This document shows, piece after piece, positions 1-6,954 of a stretch of DNA of 7,553 nucleotides. Each line of letters opens with the position of its first letter. Positions within the stretch are counted from its first letter, which is position 1. The notes beneath the pieces were generated by a model. It ran no database searches. It was not told where the DNA came from and worked only from the letters and a program-made list of their open reading frames with translations. Location: positions 1 to 7,553 of the forward strand of contig CALLKF010000103.1 in the NCBI GenBank assembly GCA_938008535.1, read 5' to 3'. A program made the position numbers and the translations under genes. Origin of the DNA: an uncultured Saprospirales bacterium (lineage in GTDB: Bacteria; Bacteroidota; Bacteroidia; Chitinophagales; JADIYW01).

Positions 1-86
1 CTTAAAAAACCTACCCTATTTTTTCTTTAAATTTTGAATTTAATTTCAACATCCTTTGACTTACATCAATAAATAGACTTTTGCTA

Positions 87-117
87 TTGACAAATCAAAA
101 AAGGTTTATTAACTTTA
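87..117 (+). promoter_or_regulatory. Predicted Bacteroidota-type promoter for the exported-protein gene
   Basis: A TTG at 87-89 serves as the -33 element. It is followed after exactly 20 bp by TAACTTTA at 110-117, which matches the Bacteroidota -7 consensus TAnnTTTG except for the last base. The expected start of transcription lies a few bases downstream, giving a leader of roughly 15-20 nt before the ATG at 140. The match and spacing are read directly; promoter activity is inferred from the known specificity of the primary sigma factor of this phylum. Confidence 0.5.
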
Positions 118-139
118 CATTAACGTAAATTACCCTTTT

Positions 140-736
140 ATGAAAACCCTATCCCTAACAACAATTATGTTGTGCTTATGCGCAACCCATCTCTTTGGTC
201 AAAGCTGCAATTTAAGTGACTTCTTAAAACTACGCTTATCAGACAAAGAAACAGTTAACAGTGCTTTATTAGCATGTAACCTTACACCATACGATGCCGA
301 CGACTTTGGCAGAAACAAAGTTCAGGTAACCTACAAAAACAATGATGATTTAAAAACTGCTCAATTCTATCAATGGGTTGATTTCGTTTATGCTGGAAAT
401 GGAAAAGCATCTGGTACTAACCGAATTTCATTTCAAACACAAAACCAAACTTTGGTAACAAATTACTTAAAAGAAATGCAAGCACTTGGCTTTAAATATG
501 TACGCAAAAAAATTGTGGACAGACAAATCTACGAAGTGTATGCAAACAACACTCACACCATTGATGTTATAACATCACAAAGCAGATATGCTTATGAAGG
601 TGGTGTTTATGTAAATTTTGCAATTTATGACACCAATGAATATGAAACAGTTTTCTTAGATGAAAATCAAAAATATACTATTCAAACAGAAAACAACAAT
701 GCTTACGCTAATTTTAGCGCAGGTATTGGCGAATAG
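140..736 (+). CDS. Exported protein of unknown function
   Basis: This 198-residue protein is not recognised as a member of any named family. Residues 1-20 form a signal peptide: M-K-T start, hydrophobic core at about 4-18, and an end in LFG-Q, a common signal peptidase I site in Bacteroidota with Gln at the mature N terminus. Cys23 is not preceded by a lipobox, so a lipoprotein is unlikely. The mature part of about 178 residues has only two cysteines (Cys23, Cys46), which could form a disulfide. It is rich in Asn, Gln, Thr and Tyr. Residues 96-165 look like a strand, an amphipathic helix (about 104-116) and then several strands, suggesting a compact alpha/beta fold. There is no type IX secretion C-terminal domain, so periplasm or outer surface is likely. 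The gene stands alone, with its own promoter upstream and a terminator immediately downstream, so context gives no role. The ATG at 140 is chosen because it gives a complete signal peptide. Confidence 0.85.
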   Translation: MKTLSLTTIMLCLCATHLFGQSCNLSDFLKLRLSDKETVNSALLACNLTPYDADDFGRNKVQVTYKNNDDLKTAQFYQWVDFVYAGNGKASGTNRISFQTQNQTLVTNYLKEMQALGFKYVRKKIVDRQIYEVYANNTHTIDVITSQSRYAYEGGVYVNFAIYDTNEYETVFLDENQKYTIQTENNNAYANFSAGIGE

Positions 737-759
737 TAGCTTTGTTTATTTTGTTCGAC

Positions 760-791
760 AAAAGTCCTGAATTAATTTCAGGACTTTTTTT
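760..791 (+). terminator. Intrinsic terminator after the exported-protein gene
   Basis: A perfect hairpin has arms at 760-771 and 777-788 around a 5-nt loop (TTAAT), with core stem AGTCCTGAA/TTCAGGACT. It runs into seven consecutive T (785-791). It begins 23 bp after the stop codon at 734-736, where a rho-independent terminator is expected. Four A precede the stem, so weak termination from the other strand is possible, but no gene arrives from that side. Confidence 0.9.
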
Positions 792-823
792 ATAATAATA
801 ACTGTATTTTTAGTTATTATTAT
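792..823. repeat. Perfect 12-bp inverted repeat ahead of the DASS transporter
   Basis: The arms ATAATAATAACT (792-803) and AGTTATTATTAT (812-823) are exact reverse complements, separated by 8 nt (GTATTTTT). The repeat lies directly after the upstream terminator and ends 14 bp before the transporter ATG at 838. It has no following T-run, so it is not a second terminator. It could be an operator for a dimeric regulator or a 5'-leader hairpin. No clear -33/-7 pair was found here, though TATTTTTA at 805-812 resembles a -7 element. Confidence 0.6.
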
Positions 824-837
824 GCAGCACAACTATT

Positions 838-2274
838 ATGTTTACAGAAAATAAATCTTTCAAATTATTTTTAGCAGGAATCGTTTTTGCTGTATTCATT
901 TATATACTCAATCCAATTCATTTCGAAACAAAAGCCAATACTGTTTTAGCAATTGCCTGCTTAATGGTTTTCTTATGGATTTCTGAAGCATTACCAATGG
1001 CTACAACTGCTATGCTTCCAATTATTTTATTTCCATTATTCAATATTTTACCAATAAAAGATACTGCAAAATCTTACGGAGATCCAATTATATTTTTATT
1101 TATGGGTGGCTTTTTTTTAGGATTAGCCATTGAGAAATGGAATTTACACAAACGAATTGCACTCAATATTATATATAAAACAGGCACCAACGGAAATAAA
1201 ATTATACTTGGATTTATTTTAGCAACTGGAAGTTTAAGTATGTGGCTAAGCAACACTGCAACTACTATGATGTTGTTTCCAATTGCAATGTCTGTTATTC
1301 ATGTAATGCAAGAGAACAATAAAAATGGCAACATCAAAAATTTTTCAATAACGTTAATGTTGGCAATAGCATATGCATCTAATTTAGGTGGCATTGCAAC
1401 CATCATCGGTACACCACCAAATGTTGCTTATGTTGGTTTTATTAAGGAGCATTTAGCAATCGAAATTCCATTTGTGAAATGGATGTTGTTATGCATGCCT
1501 TTGTCAATCGTTTTATTAATGACTTTATATTTTGTAATGGTAAAAAGCATGTATCCAAATAAAATAAAATCAGATATAAAAACTGAAAATTATATTTATG
1601 AAGAAGTTAAAAAGTTAGGTAAAATTAGTGTTCCAGAAAAAAGAGTTTTATTGATTTTTATACTTACTGCTTTGCTTTGGATTTTTCAATCACTCATAAA
1701 TAAATTAATACCTATTAAATTAGATGATACTATTGTGGCAATGATTTGTGCTATTTTATTATTCATCATTCCATCAGGAAATGAAAATCAAGAAATTTTA
1801 AAATGGAAAGACACACATGCAATGCCTTGGGGAATTTTGATACTATTTGGTGGTGGCTTAGCATTAGCAAAAGGACTGGAAACAGTTGGAATTATTCAAT
1901 TACTTGGAAATTCTGTTGCAGCAATTGCACCGCAAAATATTTTCTTATTGATCTTATTAGTTACCACCATTTCTGTTTTTATAAGCGAATTACTGAGCAA
2001 TGTTGCACAAGTAATTATTTTCGCACCAGTTGTTACAAGCATAGCTATTTCAATGCATGTTCATCCATTATTATTAGGCATTCCAATGACCTTAGGTGCT
2101 AGTTGCGCTGGTATGTTGCCAATGGGAACACCACCAAATGCCATTGCATTTTCAAGTGGAAAAATTGAATTAAAAGATATGCTAAAAACTGGTTTTGTGA
2201 TGAATATTATTAGTATTTTATTAATCACCATTTTCTGTTATTTTATGTTGCCATTATTAGGTTTGATAAAATAA
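838..2274 (+). CDS. DASS/SLC13-family sodium:dicarboxylate (anion) symporter
   Basis: This is a 478-residue inner-membrane transporter of the divalent anion:Na+ symporter family, the usual length for bacterial members such as VcINDY. It should import C4-dicarboxylates (succinate, fumarate, malate) or a related divalent anion with Na+. Hydrophobic segments cover nearly the whole chain, apart from a polar stretch at about 240-268. Both halves carry the family signatures: SNT at 138-140 followed by GTPPN at 191-195, and SNV at 387-389 followed by GTPPN at 430-434 within ASCAGMLPMGTPPNAIAF. In characterised relatives these residues bind substrate carboxylates and two Na+ ions. Valine in the second motif also occurs in eukaryotic members. 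The substrate cannot be settled from motifs, and sulfate or phosphate remain possible, but proximity to the sdh genes favours a dicarboxylate. The ATG at 838 starts a normal N terminus before the first hydrophobic segment. The gene is A+T-rich and ends exactly against the convergent tas stop codon. Confidence 0.93.
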   Translation: MFTENKSFKLFLAGIVFAVFIYILNPIHFETKANTVLAIACLMVFLWISEALPMATTAMLPIILFPLFNILPIKDTAKSYGDPIIFLFMGGFFLGLAIEKWNLHKRIALNIIYKTGTNGNKIILGFILATGSLSMWLSNTATTMMLFPIAMSVIHVMQENNKNGNIKNFSITLMLAIAYASNLGGIATIIGTPPNVAYVGFIKEHLAIEIPFVKWMLLCMPLSIVLLMTLYFVMVKSMYPNKIKSDIKTENYIYEEVKKLGKISVPEKRVLLIFILTALLWIFQSLINKLIPIKLDDTIVAMICAILLFIIPSGNENQEILKWKDTHAMPWGILILFGGGLALAKGLETVGIIQLLGNSVAAIAPQNIFLLILLVTTISVFISELLSNVAQVIIFAPVVTSIAISMHVHPLLLGIPMTLGASCAGMLPMGTPPNAIAFSSGKIELKDMLKTGFVMNIISILLITIFCYFMLPLLGLIK

Positions 2275-3318
2275 TTAAGGTGCTGGATTTGGAAAATCTA
2301 AATGTATTTTTTGAATTTCTTTCAATACTTCATCTGACAATACAATATCAATACTATCAATATTTTCCTTTAGCTGCGTCATCTTTGTTGCGCCAATAAT
2401 ATTTGCTGTTAAGAAGTTTCTGGTATTAACATAAGCCAATGTCATTTGCGATAAACTCAATCCATTTTCTTTTGCTAATGTTGCATATCTTTCCACAGCA
2501 TGCATTGTGTTTGGATGCGCATACCGAGTAAAATAATTTGGCCACAACGTAAATCTTGCACCGTTAGGTCGTTTTCCTGATAAATATTTTTCTGTCAACA
2601 AACCACCAGCCAATGGCGAATATGCTAATAAACCAACATTTTCACGAATTCCCATTTCTGCTAAACCAATTTCATAGGTTCTGTTTACTAAATTATATGG
2701 ATTTTGTATGGTAGAAATTTTGGGTAAATTATATTTTTCTGCAGTTGCTAAATATTGCATCGTGCCCCAAGGTGTCTCGTTAGAAATACCGATATAGCGA
2801 ATTTTTCCTTCTTTAATAAAATCTTGTAAAACAGTAAGTGTTTCCACAAAATCAGTAACTGCATCATCAGAAACATGCTGATAACCTAAAGCACCAAAAT
2901 AATTGGTAGGTCGCTCTGGCCAGTGCAATTGATACAAATCGATATAATCTGTTTGTAAACGCTGTAAACTGTTATGCAACGTTATAGTCATATTTTCTCT
3001 GTTGAATTTACGACCTGCACCAATATGTGCTAGATTGGCACTTGGTCCACAAACCTTTGAAGCCAAAATAATATCTTCTCTTTTATTTCTGTCCTTCAAC
3101 CATGTTCCAATAATTTTTTCGGTTGAACCTTTAGTTTCTGCCTTTGATGGAACAGAATACATTTCTGCAGTATCTAAAAAATTAATTCCACGTTCATTTA
3201 CTGCATAATTCAGTTGCTCGTGACCTTCAGCTTCTGAATTTTGTTCACCAAAAGTCATAGTGCCTAAGCATATTTTTGAAACGTTGATGTCGGAATTGGG
3301 TAATAAATTGTACTGCAT
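2275..3318 (-). CDS. tas: Tas-like NADP(H)-dependent aldo/keto reductase
   Basis: This 347-residue cytoplasmic (alpha/beta)8-barrel oxidoreductase closely resembles, as recalled, Escherichia coli Tas (346 residues). Landmarks shared with it run the whole length: GTMTFGEQNSEA at 19-30, LQTDYIDLYQLHWPERPTN at 121-139, GKIRYIGISNET in the middle, and a PAP C terminus. The aldo/keto reductase tetrad is intact: Asp49, Tyr54, Lys88 and His132. The family reduces aldehydes or ketones with NADPH; the physiological substrate of Tas is unknown, its name coming from suppression of a tyrosine requirement in E. coli. The start is set at 3318, not at the in-frame ATG 36 bp upstream (3354). MQYNLLPNSD aligns with the E. 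coli N terminus, and this ATG is preceded by a run of A, a favourable context in Bacteroidota. It follows the hydroxylase gene on the same strand after 80 bp and may be co-transcribed. Its stop (2275-2277) touches the transporter's stop. Confidence 0.93.
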   Translation of the reverse strand: MQYNLLPNSDINVSKICLGTMTFGEQNSEAEGHEQLNYAVNERGINFLDTAEMYSVPSKAETKGSTEKIIGTWLKDRNKREDIILASKVCGPSANLAHIGAGRKFNRENMTITLHNSLQRLQTDYIDLYQLHWPERPTNYFGALGYQHVSDDAVTDFVETLTVLQDFIKEGKIRYIGISNETPWGTMQYLATAEKYNLPKISTIQNPYNLVNRTYEIGLAEMGIRENVGLLAYSPLAGGLLTEKYLSGKRPNGARFTLWPNYFTRYAHPNTMHAVERYATLAKENGLSLSQMTLAYVNTRNFLTANIIGATKMTQLKENIDSIDIVLSDEVLKEIQKIHLDFPNPAP

Positions 3319-3398
3319 TTTTTTTAAATTAATAGTTGATTTTTTAGAATACAAATAACGTAAACTACTCTTGTTTAACTGAAATAAGGTGAAATAGT

Positions 3399-4061
3399 TT
3401 AAGAATTATTTTCTTTATGTAAAGTACCAAAAAACACATCAAAAATTGGATACGAAATATTGAAATTTTTGGAGTTCATTAATTGAGGATTGTGGTGCGT
3501 TTGATGTAATTTTTTAAGTGATTTTATAATTGGTAATTTAGAAATAAAATGTTCATCTGGCAAATGATAGGCTAAATGCAAATATTCATAATTTAAATAA
3601 TATACGAATACAGTTGCTGCAAATATAAGTGCTGCATTCATCGACCAAAAATAATAAAAGAGCAAACTAACTGGCACAACAAATACAAAGCAGAAAAAAA
3701 TAATTAAAACAGGTGGAAATAAAATCATCTTAAAATCTTGTACTGAATCGCATTGCATTTGTTGATTGGTAAAAAATTGATGATGTTGTAAGGTATGTCG
3801 TTTAAAAACTTTATCCAACATTTTTTTACGATTATGCATCGGTCCTTTATGTCCAAAATATTCTGCTAAGTTGATGTATAAAAATGAAATTGGAATAATT
3901 AAAATCTCTTTCCATGTTGGTTGATGAATGAAATAAATGCAAGTGCCAATTAATGCTAAACACCAAATAGTAGTAAATGCAAAATGCAATTTTCCTGAAT
4001 AATCCTCACTCACTTCAGTAGTTCTGTATTCGTTTCTAAATTGTTCTGTATTTTTTTGCAT
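3399..4061 (-). CDS. Fatty acid hydroxylase / sterol desaturase superfamily membrane protein
   Basis: This 220-residue integral membrane protein has the histidine boxes of the di-iron hydroxylase superfamily (PF04116 type). They are HKGPMH at 71-76 (HX4H), HTLQHH at 89-94 (HX3HH), HLAYH at 162-166 (HX3H) and HQTHH at 186-190 (HX2HH). These residues bind two irons that activate O2 to hydroxylate or desaturate a lipid. The tail NISYPIFDVFFGTL matches the usual sterol-desaturase ending. Hydrophobic segments lie at about 27-45, 52-68, 112-137 and 142-160, placing the histidines on the cytoplasmic face. The substrate cannot be read: candidates are a fatty acid or sphingoid chain, or a carotenoid (CrtZ-like enzymes have different box spacing). 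The gene lies 73 bp past sdhB, beyond a strong terminator, so it is probably not part of the sdh operon. It precedes tas on the same strand. The ATG at 4061 is the only start upstream of the first membrane segment. Confidence 0.88.
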   Translation of the reverse strand: MQKNTEQFRNEYRTTEVSEDYSGKLHFAFTTIWCLALIGTCIYFIHQPTWKEILIIPISFLYINLAEYFGHKGPMHNRKKMLDKVFKRHTLQHHQFFTNQQMQCDSVQDFKMILFPPVLIIFFCFVFVVPVSLLFYYFWSMNAALIFAATVFVYYLNYEYLHLAYHLPDEHFISKLPIIKSLKKLHQTHHNPQLMNSKNFNISYPIFDVFFGTLHKENNS

Positions 4062-4076
4062 CAGAATAAAGTTAAT

Positions 4077-4112
4077 AAAAAACCTGTCGAATTATGAATA
4101 ATTGACAGGTTT
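4077..4112 (-). terminator. Intrinsic terminator of the sdhCAB operon
   Basis: Read on the - strand, arms AAACCTGTC (4112-4104) and GACAGGTTT (4088-4080) form a perfect 9-bp stem. The interior extends it by a further 5 bp (AATTA/TAATT) with one bulged C and a 4-nt loop (TTCA). The stem runs into six T (4082-4077 on this strand). It starts 22 bp after the sdhB stop codon (4135-4137) and ends 15 bp before the hydroxylase ATG, so it separates the sdh operon from the downstream gene. Confidence 0.88.
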
Positions 4113-4134
4113 AAAGTTATTTATTTTGAGAGAT

Positions 4135-4902
4135 TTATTCTTCACTCATAATACTTGCAGTTGTAAATTCTCTATTTAAACGTGCAATGTTTTCTAATGA
4201 TATTTCTTTTGGACATTCTGCTTCACAAGCGCCAGTGTTGGTGCAACTTCCAAAACCTTCTTTATCCATTTGTGCTACCATGTCTAACACGCGTTTTTGT
4301 GCTTCTGGTTTGCCTTGTGGTAACAATGCTAATTGCGAAACTTTTGCAGAAACAAACAACATCGCCGATGCATTTTTGCAAGCAGCTACACAAGCGCCAC
4401 AACCAATACAAGCTGCTGCTGCAAATGCTTTGTCTGCGTCGTCTTTAGGTATTGGAATAGCGTTAGCATCTACTGCGTTGCCTGTATTTACAGATATGTA
4501 ACCACCAGCTTGTATAATTCTATCGAACGCAGAACGATCAACAACTAAATCTCTGATTACCGGAAATGCTTTTGCACGCCAAGGTTCAATAACAATGGTG
4601 TCACCGTCTTTGAACGCACGCATGTGCAATTGGCAAGTAGTAGTGCCAGCCCAAGGTCCATGCGGACGACCGTTGATATACATAGAGCACATACCGCAAA
4701 TGCCTTCGCGGCAATCGTGGTCAAATGCAATTGGTTCATCTTTTCCATCAGCTACTAATTTTTCGTTTAAAACGTCAATCATTTCTAAGAATGACATTTC
4801 TGATGAAATTCCGCTTACTTTATAATCAACTAAGCTGCCTTTGTCGTTTTTATTTTTTTGTCTCCAAACTTTTAAGTTGAGATTCATGTTGTAATGTTCC
4901 AT
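4135..4902 (-). CDS. sdhB: Succinate dehydrogenase/fumarate reductase iron-sulfur subunit
   Basis: SdhB passes electrons from the FAD of SdhA to quinone at SdhC through three Fe-S clusters. At 255 residues it has the normal family length, and every ligand is present. The N-terminal ferredoxin-like domain holds the [2Fe-2S] cysteines Cys64, Cys69, Cys72 and Cys90 (DCREGICGMC...C). The C-terminal domain has CIGCGACVAAC at 165-175 and SCTNTGACEAECP at 219-231. By the family pattern Cys165/168/171/230 bind [4Fe-4S] and Cys175/220/226 bind [3Fe-4S]. The form with the GRPHGPWAGTTTC stretch is that of the menaquinone-linked type of Bacteroidota. It is the last gene of sdhCAB, 57 bp after sdhA, and ends in an intrinsic terminator. 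The start is uncertain between ATG 4902 and in-frame ATG 4887 (residue 6). The second gives MNLNLKVWRQKN, closer to what is usual in relatives. The protein acts on the cytoplasmic side of the inner membrane. Confidence 0.97.
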   Translation of the reverse strand: MEHYNMNLNLKVWRQKNKNDKGSLVDYKVSGISSEMSFLEMIDVLNEKLVADGKDEPIAFDHDCREGICGMCSMYINGRPHGPWAGTTTCQLHMRAFKDGDTIVIEPWRAKAFPVIRDLVVDRSAFDRIIQAGGYISVNTGNAVDANAIPIPKDDADKAFAAAACIGCGACVAACKNASAMLFVSAKVSQLALLPQGKPEAQKRVLDMVAQMDKEGFGSCTNTGACEAECPKEISLENIARLNREFTTASIMSEE

Positions 4903-4907
4903 ATCTT

Positions 4908-4958
4908 AATTTGACAATTTGGTAATTAGCTAATTAGCTAATTGTGTAATTAACTAAT
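4908..4958. repeat. Period-8 AATT array in the sdhA-sdhB spacer
   Basis: AATT recurs at exactly 8-nt intervals at 4908, 4916, 4924, 4932, 4940 and 4948, with a degenerate AATA at 4956. The four bases between successive copies vary: TGAC, TGGT, AGCT, AGCT, GTGT, AACT. The middle copies create a perfect 20-bp palindrome, AATTAGCTAATTAGCTAATT (4924-4943). The array fills almost the whole gap between the sdhA stop (4960-4962) and the sdhB start (4902). No function is known to me. It may be a tandem-expanded or dispersed AT-rich element. Confidence 0.8.
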
Positions 4959-4959
4959 A

Positions 4960-6936
4960 TTATTTATAACTTCTCGCTGCGATTTTGATATTTTCGTAAA
5001 TCAATTCTTCTTTATTAAGTTGCCAATTGCTTTCACCTTTAAATTCCCAAGCGGCAACATATTTATAGTTTTCATCATCACGCAATGCTTCGCCTTCTTC
5101 CGTTTGTGATTCTTCTCTGAAATGACCTCCACAACTTTCATTTCTGTCTAAAGCGTCTTTGCACATCAACTCTCCCAATTCAATAAAATCGGCAACACGA
5201 CCAGCTTTATCTAATTCTGGATTGAATGAATTAACATCACCAGGAATTTTAACATCACTCCAAAATTCATTTTTCAATGCTTGAATTTCTGTAATTGCTT
5301 CTTTCAAACCTTCTGCATTACGAGCCATTCCACATTTGTCCCACATTATTTTACCTAAACGTTTATGGAAACTTTCTACCGATTTAGTTCCTTTAATATT
5401 CATCAAGGTATTGATTCTATCTGCAGTTGCTTTTTCCGCAGCTAAAAATTCTGGACTATCCGTTGGAATTGGTTTTACAGCAATTTCATCAGCCAAATAA
5501 TTTCCAATTGTATAAGGAATTACGAAATAACCATCGGCCAAACCTTGCATTAATGCTGATGCACCTAAACGGTTTGCACCATGATCAGAGAAGTTGGCTT
5601 CACCTAATGCATACAAACCTGGTACCGTAGTCATCAATTCATAATCTACCCAAAGTCCACCCATTGTGTAATGCACTGCTGGATAAATTCTCATAGGAAC
5701 TTCATATGGATTTTCACCAGTAATTTTAGAATACATATCTAATAAATTACCGTATTTTTCTTTTACTACTGCTTTACCTAATTCTATTATTTTTTCTTTA
5801 GAAACATTATCTAAACCTTGTTTGCCAACTTCAATTTTACCATATCTCTGGATAGCATCTGCATAATCTAAATAAACAGCCATTTTGGAAGCACCAACAC
5901 CATAGCCAGCATCACAACGTTCTTTTGCTGCTCTTGAAGCAACATCACGTGGCACTAAATTTCCAAATGCAGGATATCTTCTTTCTAAATAATAATCTCT
6001 TTCTTCTTCTGGAATTTCATTTGGTTTTCGAGTATCACCTTGTTTTTTAGGCACCCAAATTCTTCCATCATTTCTTAAAGATTCTGACATCAAGGTCAAT
6101 TTTGACTGATGATCACCAGAAACAGGAATACAAGTTGGATGGATTTGTGTAAAACACGGATTACCAAAGAATGCACCTTTTTTATGTGCTTTCCAAGCAG
6201 CTGTTACGTTAGAACCCATTGCATTGGTTGATAAGTAAAACACATTACCATAACCACCTGTGCACAATAGTACTGCATGTCCAAAATGTCTTTCTAATTC
6301 ACCAGTTACTAAATTTTTTGCGATAATTCCACGTGCTTTGCCATCAACAGTTACAACATCTAACATTTCGTGACGTGAATATTGTGTAACATTTCCTAGT
6401 GCAATTTGTCTTTCCAAGGCAGAATATGCACCTAATAATAGTTGTTGTCCTGTTTGACCAGCAGCATAAAATGTACGTTGCACTTGAGTTCCACCAAAAG
6501 AACGGTTACTTAATAAACCACCGTATTCGCGAGCAAAAGGAACACCTTGAGCAACACATTGATCAATAATATTCGTTGAAACTTCAGCTAATCTATGAAC
6601 ATTACCTTCTCGAGCTCTGTAATCACCACCTTTAATAGTGTCATAGAATAAACGATAAACAGAATCGCCGTCGTTTTGATAATTCTTTGCTGCATTGATA
6701 CCACCTTGTGCAGCTATTGAATGCGCACGACGACCGCTATCCTGAAAACAAAATGTTTTGACACTATATCCTAACTCAGCTAAGGTAGCGGCAGCAGAAG
6801 CGCCTGCTAATCCTGTACCTACTACTATAATATCAATACTGCGTTTGTTGGCTGGGTTTACAAGTTTACATGTGCTTTTGTAAGTGCTCCATTTCTGTGC
6901 AAGTTCACCAGAAGGTATTCGATTATTCATTGCCAT
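4960..6936 (-). CDS. sdhA: Succinate dehydrogenase/fumarate reductase flavoprotein subunit
   Basis: SdhA is the catalytic subunit of complex II, interconverting succinate and fumarate on covalently bound FAD at the cytoplasmic face of the membrane. Its 658 residues match the type with one cytochrome subunit. The dinucleotide-binding motif GTGLAG is at 40-45. His72 in RRAHSIAAQGG is the expected site of covalent FAD attachment. Active-site residues by family alignment are His266 (QIHPT), Ser284/Glu285 (LMSESLRNDG), Arg330 (PRDVASR, the proton-shuttling arginine), His422 (HYTMGG) and Arg456 (GANRLGASAL). The C-terminal part carries ESCGGHFREE at about 600-609, typical of this clade. The frame is intact with no missing key residue. 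It lies between sdhC (100 bp upstream) and sdhB (57 bp downstream), and both spacers contain repeats. ATG 6936 encodes M-A-M; the ATG two codons later (6930) is an equally possible start. Sequence alone does not decide between succinate oxidation and fumarate reduction in vivo; an aerobic dehydrogenase is the likelier role. Confidence 0.97.
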   Translation of the reverse strand: MAMNNRIPSGELAQKWSTYKSTCKLVNPANKRSIDIIVVGTGLAGASAAATLAELGYSVKTFCFQDSGRRAHSIAAQGGINAAKNYQNDGDSVYRLFYDTIKGGDYRAREGNVHRLAEVSTNIIDQCVAQGVPFAREYGGLLSNRSFGGTQVQRTFYAAGQTGQQLLLGAYSALERQIALGNVTQYSRHEMLDVVTVDGKARGIIAKNLVTGELERHFGHAVLLCTGGYGNVFYLSTNAMGSNVTAAWKAHKKGAFFGNPCFTQIHPTCIPVSGDHQSKLTLMSESLRNDGRIWVPKKQGDTRKPNEIPEEERDYYLERRYPAFGNLVPRDVASRAAKERCDAGYGVGASKMAVYLDYADAIQRYGKIEVGKQGLDNVSKEKIIELGKAVVKEKYGNLLDMYSKITGENPYEVPMRIYPAVHYTMGGLWVDYELMTTVPGLYALGEANFSDHGANRLGASALMQGLADGYFVIPYTIGNYLADEIAVKPIPTDSPEFLAAEKATADRINTLMNIKGTKSVESFHKRLGKIMWDKCGMARNAEGLKEAITEIQALKNEFWSDVKIPGDVNSFNPELDKAGRVADFIELGELMCKDALDRNESCGGHFREESQTEEGEALRDDENYKYVAAWEFKGESNWQLNKEELIYENIKIAARSYK

Positions 6937-6954
6937 ATAATATAATTATGTTGC

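Noticed and set aside
99..139. Imperfect dyad over the -7 element and leader of the first gene (AAAAGG/CCTTTT outer, TTTAC/GTAAA inner)
   Set aside because: The stem is short, AT-rich and interrupted by large internal loops. It is expected often by chance in such AT-rich DNA.
140..202. First gene as a lipoprotein, because Cys23 follows the signal peptide
   Set aside because: The residues before Cys23 (GQS) do not fit a lipobox, while LFG-Q is a standard signal peptidase I site.
3319..3354. Upstream extension of tas to the ATG at 3354
   Set aside because: It would add 12 residues absent from E. coli Tas, while the ATG at 3318 aligns with the known N terminus and has an A-rich leader.
3319..3398. 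Spacer between the hydroxylase and tas genes
   Set aside because: Short inverted matches such as TAAAC/GTTTA occur, but there is no hairpin with a T-run and no good -33/-7 pair, so no terminator or promoter is called.
4187..4501. Open frame of about 100 codons antisense to sdhB
   Set aside because: It lies wholly inside the strongly conserved sdhB on the opposite strand, has no start context or recognisable domain, and mirrors sdhB's less AT-rich codons. Several similar short frames opposite sdhA, tas and the transporter were dropped for the same reason.
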